DNA from: Heliocidaris tuberculata
Lineage: Eukaryota; Echinodermata; Echinoidea; Camarodonta; Echinometridae
NCBI GenBank assembly: GCA_025618425.1
Contig: CM046836.1
Coordinates: forward strand, 15,092,135 to 15,156,134
Direction of reading: 5' to 3'
DNA length: 64,000 nucleotides
In this document: in pieces, positions 49,044 through 61,329 of the stretch
Layout: every line of letters starts with the position of its first letter
Numbering within the stretch: position 1 is the first letter of the stretch
Notes under the pieces: generated by a model
Databases searched by the model: none
What the model was told of the DNA's origin: nothing
The model's input: the letters and a program-made list of their open reading frames with translations, nothing else
Program-made: the position numbers and the translations under genes

Positions 49044-49656
49044 ATATTCTATCTACAACTTTGACTTAAATGATAGTTGGTCTATTACGTCGGATGATTT
49101 TTCATTGTGGCCTCCAATTCCAAACAAATAACAATACTAGTATTTTGACAACCCCGCCCCCTTAATTCTCCATCGACTCATGTGCAGTTCCTTGAAGTAA
49201 GCCTATCTAATTAATTAACTCCGAATTTTATCACTAAACTTACGTGGCGACGTCTGGTTAGTCCTGCAAAAACCATTTGATGGCCGTAAATGCGTGGGAT
49301 TATACTTCATTTAGAACGACAGTCGTATTGATGTGTAAGTACTACCTTCTGAGAATGTACATACAGCATCTGAAGATTTACGAAAATTAAATTATGAGAA
49401 GGTCTTTGTGGTCCTTTATTTTTTCATGTTCAAGATCTCGTTCCATTTACACAGCGAGGATTACTTCTGGACTGTCGGGGTGGTTCCCCGTGTGTATCGC
49501 GTGCCGATGATATGATGAGGAGCAGCTAGCTGGCCATGGCAAAGGAAAGCGCTGGGCATGGATTGCCCTTACATTACAAAAAGTTACAAAGCAGTGTGTA
49601 CCAGTGATTCTCATATCGCTGAATAAGATACCTGTGTGTGTTTTAATAAATCTATA
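49040..49656 (+). promoter_or_regulatory. Probable TXNDC11 promoter / first-exon region
   Basis: The stretch lies between the end of the inverted-repeat region and the segment shared with window start. It is richer in G+C and CpG at 49,440-49,570 than the sequence around it, and is about 1.8 kb upstream of the first recognised TXNDC11 exon. I see no clear TATA box and no unambiguous donor site, so the transcription start is not assigned. The placement is inference from position and composition. Confidence 0.3.
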
Positions 49657-51395
49657 ACTGTACAGTGTACGTACGAATGAAATAATGCAGTTTGAGATCT
49701 TGAGACTAAATGTGTGCTGGTCAAGTACAGAAATAAAAAGTTAAAAAAATGTCAAAGCCAAAGCCTAAGGCAAATGCCAATGCAATGGATGGATTTTGTC
49801 ATGTTTGTCTGTTTGTGAATTGTGTGATTAAAAAAGAAATGAATGATGTTGAACTTGACTGAATTGAAGGGTGCTCACTGTTTGATGTCAAAGCCATTCA
49901 AATTTCATGGGGTGATTGTTTATTATTGAGAGAATCTAACAAGATAAACAGATAAAGCCTTTCTTTTTTCTTTTTTGAAAGTAAACTGAACTATGTTGGT
50001 ATTCTTATCTCCCTCTCTTTTGTCTTGCTTTTGAAAAGAAATAGATCTAAAGGCTATGCAATTGAACCAAAGGAAATCTTTTGTGTATTTTCTGTAATGT
50101 CAGATTTGTTTAATATTTCTTCTAATAAATTATGTCAAGCAAAAAAAGAGAGTAGATCTAATAAGCCAGTTCATAATTAGTTCATGGTCCAAAGGGGGTA
50201 ACCTTGCTAGTCATAAGGACCGCTATTCATAAGGACCACTTACTCATAAGGACCGCTATCCATAATGCATGACTAAATGAATTGCGGTTTTATATGAATA
50301 GCAGTCCTTCTAAATAGCGAGTAGACCATGCACAAATTACATGTACCTCGCTATTCATAAGGACTTCCATTCATAAGGACCACTATTCATAGCTATTCAT
50401 AAGGACTGCTATTCGTAACGCGTGTTAAATGAATAGCGGTTTTCTATGAATAGCGGTCCTTATGAATAGCGAGCAGACCCCGTCCAAAGAATCCTGAAAT
50501 GACCCCAAATTGTGTGTGCATGAGCATCTATTTTTGGGGAGGTGCTACTTATTTAACATGTAAAATCATACTGATGCGCACATCATGGTGCATACAAAAT
50601 GACAGAGGTCATTACTGAGGTCAATTGTACTCAGTACAAATGACCATTTTCTGCACATGCACAAGTTGTAATTACGCACTGGCTTATTCTCTAGTGATTA
50701 GTGAGCAGCAATTGAGTAAGATAAAATGGGGGGGGGGGGAATGCTTGAAATATGGTCTGTTATTATTTATCTTTTGTTTTAAAACTCCTTCAAATGGTCT
50801 GAATGCAGAAAACATGAAGGTATAACTATTGCCTAATTAAGGCCTTTGAAACAGTTAAGAATTTGTAATAGCTCATGTAGAGTTCTGATAATAGAATAAC
50901 ATTTCGAGAGAAACTGGCTTAAATTGATTCTGAATTATTTATCACTTTTACCCACATGCAAATTAACGAAAAATCTTCCAGAAAATCACATTAATTACAG
51001 AGCCTAACTCTCATACTTGCAGTTAGAGACTGAAGACGTGCACTTGGATTTTACTAGCTCAAATTCATTTTCTCTACATGCTCACTAATCAGCTGTCATA
51101 TACTTTCTACCAAACTCGTTTAGCATAGATCTACGTTTATTTGCAGTTTTCAACATTACCATTCACTTTCAGTGAAAGTTTAAATTGATTTTGTGAAAAT
51201 TCATTTTCTATCATTACCAGAACTGTACTCAAGATTACTTTTAACATATTGTAAGGAAATTCTCTATTTCTGATGGAAAGATAATTTTGATAGGGATCTA
51301 ATTTAATGAGGGTTGCTCCCTCAAGTATAATTGGTAAATGAATCATACTATCTTTGAGTGACTAATATAATTTTTCATTCCTTTCCTATATAGGA

Positions 51396-51597
51396 GTTAG
51401 AATCTTGAGATGGCTGCTGGTAAACAACCAGGCTTTTTCATGGAAGAACCATGAGTGCGGGGACACTCCAGCAATATCAACAGAGCCTTTAGCAGTCAAA
51501 GACTCCCCCTTGGTCCAGACGGTACTCTGGCCCAAGAGCTGACTTCTTCTTGGGGCATCTTGAGGAATGTCATAGGCCTGTGTCTCTCATACTGAGT
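51396..51597 (+). promoter_or_regulatory. TXNDC11 5' leader with two overlapping upstream ORFs
   Basis: A pyrimidine-rich tract ending tatatag gives a likely 3' splice site near 51395, so a noncoding first exon should lie further left. In the leader, uORF1 (51410-51454, 14 residues) ends in an ATGA overlap with uORF2 (51451-51492, 13 residues). uORF2 is in the same frame as the main ORF and is separated from it only by TAG 51490-51492. The triplets after that TAG are CAG TCA, which fit the UAG-CAR-YYA readthrough context known from tobacco mosaic virus. From this stop to the ATG at 51598 the frame is open for 35 codons. The first copy has the same arrangement at 1754-1836. Confidence 0.6.
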
Positions 51598-54500
51598 ATG
51601 GTGAAGGGTTGGGACTGGCTGAGGAACAAGTGGATGCTGGTGAAAGAGATCATGGCTCGCAACCCGGAACTCCTGAGCCTCTTCTTTGCCCTTGTTCTCT
51701 CTGGAATTGTCTCGCACTTAGACAATCCCAAAGGGTAGGTTTCTTCTATAAGCTACTGAGATGTAGAGAAACATGTGTTAGGAATAATGTTAGAAAGGCC
51801 TGTAAAGAAATTTTGACCATTTACAGAATGAAATCTTCTTCAGAAAAAAAAAAAATTACTCAAGTTAGTATGGTTAGATTCTGCCTACATTCAATAAAGC
51901 AAAAGGCAATGTAATTCTGTTTTGATTTAAAGTTGTTCAAACTGCAAGATCATGTAAACATGAAAATTATTTTCTCAGTTTTGTAGACCTTATGGATTGC
52001 AATGGCTGAATTTTCAAGGAATTGTATTGATTTCTTATGTTTGTAACTCTTTTTCAAAAGAGTTCAAGACCTTCTCCTTGTCAATTGTAGTCCACGCTTT
52101 ACTTTCTCATGATAAGAGATGTGTTGATTCACACACTCCATATATTTTCCTTTCTTGTTTTCCCAAAACAGGAGTAAGGCAACACCCTATGTAATACCCC
52201 TTCCTTCCAAGATATTCGGCCGCAATTTCCCCATCATTGAGTTTCCTACCGGGGATATGACAGCGGTCAGGAACGTGATAGCATCTACTGGAGCAGAGGT
52301 GTGGATCATCATGTATTATGCCCATTGGGATGCTTACTCATTGGAGACTGCCAAGGAGTTTGAGAAGGCAGCTGAAGAGATGTCTGACCAGGTAAGTCTA
52401 TAAGGGATGTAGGACTTTTTTATTTTAATAGTGGAGATGAGAAATGACAGTGAAAGAGAAGTTGGATTGGAACTTAATGAGGAAACTTTCAGTTAATTCC
52501 ACTTGTAATTAAAAAATGCTACATGTGCAAAGAATTCAAATATTTTTTCCAATTTCTTTGTAGACGAAACAATTCTAAATGCAAAAATGATTCTTTTAGC
52601 TACTGTTAGCAAAATAGCAACAGGCATGTGCACCCAATATATTTCCACACACGGCTCCAATGTAAGTTATTATATTGTGCAATACAATCACACTCAATAT
52701 ACTGTTGTGAATATGTTTAAAGCATACCACCTCATAGGTTTCTTTCAAAATGAATCTTATACTCTCAAGATAAAGAAAAATGAGGTCATTGACTCATTGC
52801 AGTGCATGCCTATATTATGCCTGGTTTTCCTTTGAAATTTAATCATGAAATATGAGGTTAAAGGGAGCATATAATGAATGCATTTTTCTAATGTAAGGTC
52901 TGGGATGACATTGTCTCAATTTATTCTCATCGTTAAGGTGCTGTTCATGGCAGTGAACTGCTGGTACCCTTATGGAGCCTGCAGGAACAAGGTGATTGTC
53001 CCTTACTTCCCCATCCTCTTCACCCACCGAGACAGCCGGGAGGGCATCCAGTACACCGGTCTGCAGCGGGCACCAGAGATGGTTGACTTCTTGAAGAAGG
53101 TCTGCTCCCCCTTGAAGGCCGTCCAAGACCTAGAATCCTTGAGATTGCTCAGAGCACAGCATGATGTGAGTAAAATCCTTGGAAGATCGTTCGGTTCTTG
53201 AAAGCATGTAAAATTATTTGCATCTGTTTGTGAGATGGTAGACTTCGTGAAGAGGGCATTGAGGTGACTAACATCACTAGACAACTATTCTTTGAGTGTA
53301 TCATAATTCTTGTATTATAAGGCATAATTGTGTATAATCTATTTTGCTTCTGCTTATGAAAACCTCACAAATCTGCATGGCTCTTTTCTTCTGATGTGAT
53401 TTTTTGTTAATGTAAAATGACCAAAGGTAACACTGATATACTTGGATAGTTCATTTAGTATTTCCTTATAAAAACACACATACACCCTACATAACATCAT
53501 TTTTACTGTTGAGAAGAATTATTATGTTACAATCGAAAAAGTTAAGATAAGAACTGCACTTTCATTCACACTTCCCAATAATTATATTTTTGCATCAAAA
53601 GGTCACTTTGTCCTCTTGGATTCTTTTATTTCAGAGTGTAGCACTTGCCTATTTCAGCTATGAGGACACACTTGCACCCCCGGGCCTAGCCTCCTACCAG
53701 TGGGCTGCCTTGCAGCACCTTGAGAAAGACCCTGTTCAACCCACACCCTTTGCAATCATAACAAACAAACAGCTGGCACACATTCTAGGCCTCACCCATT
53801 CCATGAATCTCACCCTGCTCAGAAACTTCAATGTGTCTTTGGTAAGTCAGAACAATAAATTTGATATTGTAATGTTATCGTTTGACATTGTAATACTGTA
53901 AAACCAGAAATTGTCAATAATCTGGACCACTTGCAAGTCGTCTCACTAATGTACAAATTTTGGTTGTGCTCTTGATTGTGCGCATGATTTTCAGCAAGAT
54001 TTTGTTAATAGGTTCTTTCTATTAATTTTTCAATTTTTTTGAATAACCAAAGTACTTACGAAAAGATAAGTAATTCAGAATTACTTTCAGCCAGGTTTCT
54101 CTTGTAATGGAATTTGATTTCCAGACCTCAAACTTGACCTAATCTAGCATCACTAATTCGATTCACCCACAACTTATGCATGCACTTGATGTAGGCATCA
54201 TTCCAACCCCCTTATGGAGTACTGCTACCATATGGATGCCATATGGTAATTTGATCAATGAATTCACAGTGCAATTAACTATTAACAAGGAAACTGCTAA
54301 TGTATATATGTGAATGTGGCTACACACCTTCCTAAGGTATGTCCCTCAGTGTTTCTCCCTATAACTTATTATTATACTGGACAAGGGAGGTAATTATAGA
54401 CTTTATTGAATCTATAAGAGTGACATTCATTGGATACAATCTCATTAATTTCCTCTAAATAACACAGGAAATCCACTTCCTTCAGGCTTGAAGTAGAAGT

Positions 54501-57500
54501 TAACCATTCTGCACACTTACATTTTGATTTTGATTTCATTCTCTTGCTTTCTTTATCCCAGCATTACCCTTCCACTGAAGTGTTCAAAGCAAAGCCTATG
54601 GTTGAGTTTGTGACTGCACATAGAGAATCGGTAAGACACTAGAGATTCAAAGCTGCTATGAAGTGTGTTTTTAGCTCATCCGGCCCGAATGGGCCAGATG
54701 AGCTTATGCCGTGGCGAGGCGTCCGTCGTCCGTCGTCCGTCCGTCCGTCCGTCCGTCCGTCCGTCCTTCGTCTGTCGTCCGTCCACAATTTCAAAATGCT
54801 TCTTCTTCGCCATTTCTTACCCGATTTTAATTCCGTTTGCTTTATATGATAGCACTAGGTGGGGGATTCGAAACTTCTACACAGAATTTTGAAACTCATT
54901 AAATATGCTAATTTATGCGCATTTCTCAAAAATCACAAAAATTGCTTCTCCTTCCTCATTTATTGACCGATTTCAATTTTTTTTGTTCCATCTGAAAGAC
55001 TTTCATGAGGTTCATTGAACTTCTACACAGAATTTTGAAATTTTGTCTACAAAATTAATTATGCTAATTTATGCGATATTTATTCAAAAATCACAAAAAT
55101 TGCTTCTTCTTCCTCATTTATTGACCGATTTCGATTTTTTTTTTCCATCTGAAAGACTTTCATGAGGTTCATTGAACTTCTACTCGGAAATTTGAAATTT
55201 TGTCTAGAAAATAATTTATGCTAATTATTTATGCAAATTTATGCAAAATTTATTAAAACATCACAAAAATTGCTTCTTCTTCCTCATTTATTGACTGATT
55301 TTGATTTTTTTTCTTCCATCTAAAAGACTTTCATGAAGTTCATTGAACTTCTTCATGGAATTTTGAAATTTTGTCTAGAAAATTATTTATGCTAATTTAT
55401 GCGAAATTTATTACAAAATCACAAAACTTGCTTCTTCTTCCTCATTTATTGAGGAAGACTTTCATGAGGTTCATTGAACTTCTACTCGGAATTTTGAAAT
55501 TTTATCTAGAAAATTATTTATGGTAATTTATACAAAATTTATTTTAACTCTTTGCCCTGTCCATTATGAAACCCATGGCTGCTGGATTATTTCAAAGGCT
55601 ATACCTTTCTACATGATTTCTGTCGACATCATCGACAGAACCGAGAACCCAGAAGTGACAGTGGTCAACAATAGCGGGTTATGAGCTAATAAAGACTTGA
55701 AACAGTGAGGGACAATGCACTGAAGCCACCCTTAAATGTCCCAACCTTAAAATTCTTTTTTTACACCAATGCATAACTTATGTCATTCAGTGCTTTTCTC
55801 TTTTATTACAAATCTTAACCTTCAAATCTCTCTCAATAAAGATTTCACAGTTGGTAGAGATACCTCACCTTGACTAACTTTATGCTTTATTTCAAATTTC
55901 TCTGTCACACAGTAAAACTATTAAAATTTACATTCCCCAAAATCTTTTAACTGAAGTCGTGCAACTTGAGTTGTCAATTTCCAGACTTTCATTCATATCT
56001 ACATGTCACTGTCTCCTTCTAAAACCACATTTAGCCAGATCTGCAATAGGCACTTCATCATCTGTACATGCATGTAACCAATACATGTACATTTCATCGA
56101 TTCATTACAATGTCTACTGTGTTCAAAGTACAAATTGCATCAATTTCTTTGCTGCATGCCGGATGAGCGCCACATCATTGATGTGCTAGTTTTTAAATCC
56201 TTGAGTGAAATATTGAATAAATGAGAGGTTGAAATTGATTCATTTCCTGGCCAGGATGTACATTTAGAAGTTGTAATGGTGACTGTAAAAGCTATAGATA
56301 GCTGTGCATGCATCATTTTTGCAAACCTCCATTCGATTGCTCTACGATTGGCTTCAGGGAAGACAGATTTGGGTAATAAATATTCATACAAATGACTAAA
56401 ATTCATCAGAAATATTCAATGGAACACCAAAATATCTGGTATATTATCTTTTATACATACAAGTATACTAATATGAGACCATATTCAACACCTTTTAAAT
56501 TCCTGTTTAATACTAGAATAAATATCTTGAACATCTGTTCTGATGTCATTGTTGTCATTTGCAGATGGTTCAGTGGATCGCACCTCCAGGACTGAAGAGT
56601 ACTATCCTGTCTTCCCACATTTTCAGTCAACCAACACTCGTCCTCTTCACCCCTCATCAGCACGACAAAGTGTTTGCCAATTACTTTATGATGGTAAGAA
56701 TGACATGTTGCAGAGTTTCTCCAAGCTTTGAAGAATCATTTGATTGTCTATCACCTTAGAAAATGATTAGAAAAGTGATGAAACAAATTTTAAAGTGACT
56801 GATTAACTTTGTGAAAAATTGTAAAATCAGCTCAAATGCCAGTGAATTGTGTGCAGTCCTCTAACTACATATATATTTAAGGATATGTGAAAGTATGAGA
56901 GAAAATGGAACCCGTTTACTATCCTAAAAAAGAGAAAATCGCGATCAATCGCTAGCGCAAGTCGCTCGGCTTCTTCGCTGCGCTGCAGTCACAAAAACCA
57001 AGCACCAGCGCTTGGCGATTTCAGAGCGGGTTTCCAGCCCGTACGGTATTCTGTGATAGAGCGAGGTATACCAACCGTAAGAGTTCTTTAGGGTTCGGTG
57101 GAACTCTATCCCGACATCAATGTTCAATCGTAAATATCTTGATATACATAAACGACCGATCAGCTTATAAAACTCAGGCGATTCCTGTCTGAGCTAAAGG
57201 TTTGCAATTATGATTACAGCATTAGCTGAAACAGTGATTTTTTTTTCAATCCTGGGCAAAGTTAATCAATGCCTTTAATTTGAAACCTGCATAAACTTTG
57301 TGAAGAATTTTAAAGATTGTCATTGGGAAACTGTTCCAGTGAATGAAAAAAATTGATCTTGTCTGTATTTGTTTCAAATATATTTTTTTCTCTGCTACAG
57401 AGACATGCAACATTATAGTCCATATAGTAACCACATAGTTTTTTGACAGGTCAAGGACGCTCGATCTGCCAGTACGTTTGAAGAGACCTTGAAAAGTCAC

Positions 57501-60500
57501 TATGAGTCTTTATAATTCCTTGAATTTTGATGCTAATGATCTTTTTCAATACTTTGATTGAAGTCCCCACATTCATTTTTCAAACGCTGCGTACAGTTTC
57601 ATTATGGTCAAGTTGCTCATAAGGTATAAATTGAAGTCAGTTTTTTTTTTTCAGTCTCAATAACATTAGAAGATAGTAATATATTGATTTGTTCTCATCC
57701 AGTTACGTGAAGCTACCTTGGAGTACTACAACTGCGCCAACAGCTCATACATCCTCAGACTGCAAAAAGTAATTCAGGACGAGCGGGAAAAATATGCTGC
57801 TCATTCTTTGGACTCTGATTCTTCTTGCATGCCTAAGGAGCAGTGCATGGATGATGTTTCCTCAAGAGAAAATGACTGTTGTCAAACCCTGGCCTCCAGA
57901 GGGCGTATCGAGTCCATTTCGCGAGCAAGAGGAAACGTTTGTGAGATCTGCGAGACTTTCAGCCAGCCGTTAGAGCCATCCAGTGACCCTTGTTCCTATT
58001 TGACATTCAATTCGGTGGGCTCGTCTTTGCTTCTCGATATCACCAACGGCGTCACTGCTTCCAGCAATGCCTGCCTTTACTTGAGCAACTTCTACAGCCC
58101 CTTCAGCCACTATCGCCTCTGCTGCCAGGATATTGACCTCTTGAACTGTGACCTTTGCCCTCCATTCCACTCTTTGGTGCACAAACATTCCCTCTTCAGT
58201 GGATCAATTAATTCTCACAGCACCAAAACTTTTGAAAGTCACTTTGCTCCTCAGCATAAAGATTGTGATTGCTTTAAACCATATCAACGTCTTTCAAGGG
58301 ATCATGTGGAATCTTTTAACCTTGTCGAACCCCAAACTGCGGCATTCAGTGATAATAATATACAACCCTGTCAGACGAAATCTTCCAGGACTACAGTATT
58401 TAGCAATCAGGAAAATGATTTAGATGATACTTCAGAAAGTCTTCAGAAAAAATTTGAACATCTTGGATGCAGAACAAATAGAACGTTAGTTTTCCGTGCA
58501 ATGAGAAGTGAATATTTTTGGGCGATGGCAGATCGACTAGGACTTGTATCACAACTCCGACAGAAAAATGCAGGTGTTGGAGTAGCCATCATAGATATAA
58601 AGGTATGTTGCAAAGTGATTATTTTCATGCCTCAAGGGAAGTGTATCCTGTTTGCGAAGTTTTTCAAATATCACAAAATTTTGCATGAATTTGCATTATA
58701 CTGTAACTATGACACATATAAAATCCTACACTTATAGGTTCTCTGATATTCTTATGAAAAGTTAAAAACCATTTGATACCAATTATTGGGCATCAAGTGT
58801 AACACGCATGATTCTGGTTCGAAATCAGCGAAGACTCTTTAAGAAAACAAATCTGATCGATCGCTTTTGTGGACAAAATTAGTCCCAAGACTGATTTTGA
58901 GGAAGAAATATACTGGGAAGACTGATTTTCTTACATACTTTTGGTTTTGTTCCAAATCACAATTGTTACACTGGGTAACCAATAGCCAAATTATATTTGG
59001 CAACTTGCCTAACATTCCTTTTGAAATCTGACCATTGACTATTCCACAAAGAGTTGGTTTCTATTTTTATATTTGGAGGGGAGCTATCAAATGATATTAT
59101 ACCATTTTATTTTAACAATTCTGTATTTTCATGCCTGCACAAGGAATACCCTACTTTAAAAATCAATGCTTCCACATAAAAGCAGGCTATTGCTTGAGAA
59201 CTAATGCTATATATTCTGTGGGAAGTGAGAGAGGGGCATAAACATACTATTTTGAACACTGCCCCTGGTACAACTGTTTATTTCCTGTAAGCAGTAGAAA
59301 ACAATTTTTAATCGAGCTGGTTTGGAAGAGTATGTTCAGACTAGTCCTGAGTCAATTTAATGTGACTTTAAGCACTTGAATGAATTCAAGATACCGCAAA
59401 TGTTAATAATGATATGAACAGTGATAATATAGTCACATTTATATGTTTCTAAATGCTTTACATACTATTACTGTTCCCCTGTTCATTGGATCCACTTACT
59501 CTACAGTGAGCCATCTCCACTCCACTGAGAGCATTCCAGTCAGTGGCCATTTAGAGGCACATACATGCTACTCAAACACAGATGCATTTGCATCCTGGTA
59601 GATATGTTCATTTACATGTACTGTATACACCTGGGTGAAGAGAAGCTATGTAGATAAAATGCCTTAAGGATATAAGTGCAGTGCCAGGGATTGAACCCAC
59701 GCCCTTCACTTGTCCAGTCAAGTGATTAAACCACTCAACTACGACACCTCGTATAATGTCAGTTATTATATTTCTTCTCCACAGAGTGAAACCCACCATA
59801 TTCTTCCATTGGATAAGTCAGGTTTAACCCTTCAACTCCTGAAGCAGTTCATTGTTAATTACACCGAGTCCCTCCTTCCCAGACACAGACATTCTACCTC
59901 CCCGTCCAGTACTTCATTACCTAACTCCACATGCACAAAGGGATTAGATAGTATATGCATTGCAGAAGTCACAGACGATACGTATGAAGACATGGTACTA
60001 AATACTGGCAAGGTAATGACTGAATGTCTTCTTTTATCAATTTTCTTTATCATATATGGTTATCGTGTTTGTCGAGTATTCATGTATGCATTTAGAATGC
60101 ATGGCTCCTAGGGAAATAGTCCTGTCAGTCTTAAAAACAATTTCAAATTATTTTGGGCTACGATACAAAAACGATCCAAAGTGTTCATAGAAAGCCGAAG
60201 TAATCATAAACATAAACCAGGTAAAGTATTTAAGTAAAAAATTAAATTTTTGAGTTAATCAGATTTTTTGTCTTGAAATCAACAAGAGGCACTTTTCTTA
60301 TTTTCACACTAAATCATAATCATTTTGTTTGCAACTTGTAATTGTTATTCCAACAAATTGTACTTTGAGTGTCCTATGTTACTCTGTGACTTGTATGGCA
60401 ACCTGCAGAATTTGTTGTTAGGTTCTGTTCCTCATTAATTGGGAGATATTTTTTAGACAATGAGAAACATAAACATATCTAATGAAATGAATGTAGAAAG

Positions 60501-60834
60501 TCTGATTTCCCATGTTGTATAAGTGGTAACAATACTTTTTGTTCTGTGTTCGCAGGATGTCTTGCTGCTGTATTACGCACCTTGGTGTGGAGCCTGCATA
60601 AGAATTCAACACCTCTACCTTCAGCTTGCCTCCCTGTTCAGGTCACATGACAGCCTAAGGATAGCCAGGATCAATGGTGACCTCAACGACCTTCACTGGC
60701 ACCTTCTCACCCCAGCGTATCCCACAATCCTCTTCTATCCTAGCTACGATAAATCAATGAGTGTCCGGTTTCCTGAAGAAAGTGCAGTCACTCTTCCAAA
60801 TCTGGTTGATTTTGTGTTGACGCACAGTAGGTAG
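51598..60834 (+). CDS. TXNDC11: TXNDC11, thioredoxin domain-containing protein 11 (complete set of 9 coding exons)
   Basis: Coding exons: 51598-51734, 52172-52391, 52938-53165, 53635-53841, 54562-54630, 56565-56693, 57703-58602, 59785-60012, 60556-60834. All have GT-AG borders and join in phase to 2,397 bp (798 residues). Residues about 25-41 form a hydrophobic anchor after a basic stretch, as in the human ER membrane protein. Residues about 90-265 hold the first thioredoxin-like folds, where the usual CxxC position reads W-D-A-Y-S. Residues 707-798 are a thioredoxin domain with an intact WCGAC (Cys717, Cys720). The family is known as an ER thiol-disulfide protein (human EFP1) that binds the DUOX/DUOXA NADPH-oxidase complex. 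Conserved landmarks used: MARNPELL, VNCW, FAIITNK, YSPFSHY, GCRTN, DVLLLYYAPWCG. The start is the first in-frame ATG after an in-frame TAG. Human protein is about 985 residues, with a C-terminal coiled coil that is not found here. Confidence 0.93.
54673..55546 (-). mobile_element. Helentron/HINE-like nonautonomous element in TXNDC11 intron (right copy)
   Basis: Same insertion as the one at 5016-5895, in the duplicated TXNDC11 intron. It differs mainly in the length of the (GTCC)n run, as two alleles would. Confidence 0.6.
56794..57274. mobile_element. 481-bp TTAA-flanked MITE, copy 2 (TXNDC11 intron 6)
   Basis: Same family as 33,362-33,843, well over 95 percent alike by eye, flanked by TTAA at 56790-56793 and 57275-57278. 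The left TXNDC11 copy ends in a gap just before this point. Confidence 0.88.
57703..58602 (+). CDS. TXNDC11: TXNDC11 large central exon (300 codons, Cys-rich linker)
   Basis: This 900-bp exon is open throughout and in phase on both sides. It begins LREATLEYYNC, which aligns with the human stretch around VALEYNNC that ends the second thioredoxin-like fold. It then runs through a Ser/Cys-rich linker to VCEICE, LYLSNFYSPFSHYRLCCQ and GCRTNRTLVF, all recognisable in vertebrate TXNDC11. Several CxxC-like pairs (CEIC, CDLC, CDC) sit in the linker. Whether they are redox active is unknown. It follows a 1-kb intron that carries a 481-bp TTAA-flanked repeat. Confidence 0.9.
59403..59748 (-). mobile_element. 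tRNA-derived SINE
   Basis: On the minus strand it begins GGTGTCGTAGTTGAGTGG (A box at 59741-59731), followed by a B box GGTTCAATCCC within 59698-59684, at normal tRNA spacing. Then come about 200 bp of body (CTCAGTGGAGTGGAGATGGC, AAGTGGATCCAATGAAC) and an AT-rich tail with ATTATTAAC. It sits in the TXNDC11 intron before the exon at 59,785. Not a functional tRNA: the cloverleaf is not kept and it continues into SINE body. Confidence 0.72.
60556..60834 (+). CDS. TXNDC11: TXNDC11 last exon seen: catalytic thioredoxin domain with WCGAC
   Basis: The exon opens after a cgcag acceptor and encodes the beta-strand DVLLLYYAPWCGAC, the helix that follows, the cis-proline strand AYPTILFYP and the end of the fold (LPNLVDFVLTHSR). 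It is the only part of the protein with a redox-type CxxC. Read straight on, it ends at TAG 60832-60834. A possible donor, AGTAG|GTAGAA, falls at 60830/60831, just before that stop, and could splice to exons further right that would carry the coiled coil of vertebrate homologues. No such exon is seen before 64,000. So this is either the true end of a shorter protein or the last exon inside the window. Confidence 0.88.
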   Translation, partial: DVLLLYYAPWCGACIRIQHLYLQLASLFRSHDSLRIARINGDLNDLHWHLLTPAYPTILFYPSYDKSMSVRFPEESAVTLPNLVDFVLTHSR

Positions 60835-60964
60835 AAGCAGTTTTAATATGTGGATGAACTGATGGCATATAGCAATATACAGCATTCCAATAGAGTGTGC
60901 TGTTATCCTCTTTTCTTGATGTCATATATAAATGGTATTTATGTTTGGAGTTGGTTGTACAACA

Positions 60965-61282
60965 TACTGTATAAGCTAATATTTTCACCTACAGATATTT
61001 TCGCGAATGAGAGACTCCAAGATATACATGTATTCGCACGTCGTTGCTTTTGCAAATGGCTGACCCGGGCCCAGGCCTGCAATCTTTCTATCTAGCAATA
61101 AACAATACACGCTGGCACCGCCACTCTAGTCAGTCACACAGTGCTGCATGTGAACTGTACATTTCCCTGGTCCATGTTGATGTGGCATTATATTATTTGC
61201 GTGGTGTTAAATTTGCGATCAGCAGGTTACTCGCGAAATTTGCGGAAATAAAAACCTTGCGAAAATGTCAGCTTATACAGTA
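60965..61282. mobile_element. Tc1/mariner-type MITE (TIR TACTGTATAAGCTAATATTTTC)
   Basis: Ends TACTGTATAAGCTAATATTT and, reversed, TACTGTATAAGCTGACATTT, with TA border; CGCGAAAT/ATTTGCG motifs inside. The AATAAA at 61097-61102, the nearest poly(A) signal after the TXNDC11 stop, lies in it. Confidence 0.78.
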
Positions 61283-61329
61283 TGCTTCAGCGACAATTGC
61301 TCTGTGTCCATTTTGTACACTAACCGAAT

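Larger units (their letters stand above)
49657..56782 (+). repeat. Long direct duplication, right copy (partner 1-7132)
   Basis: Right-hand copy of the TXNDC11 5' half. It runs on without interruption into the 481-bp TTAA-flanked repeat and the rest of the gene, so this copy is the one with a complete context. Confidence 0.95.

Noticed and set aside
57450..57514. Exon-like stretch (VKDARSASTFEETLKSHYESL) after a pyrimidine tract and cag in TXNDC11 intron 6
   Set aside because: It ends in a stop without a donor, and the flanking exons (FMM then LREATLEYYNC) already join in phase and match the human protein without extra residues.
59684..59748. Functional tRNA gene
   Set aside because: A and B boxes are present, but the arms do not pair into a cloverleaf and the sequence continues into SINE body.
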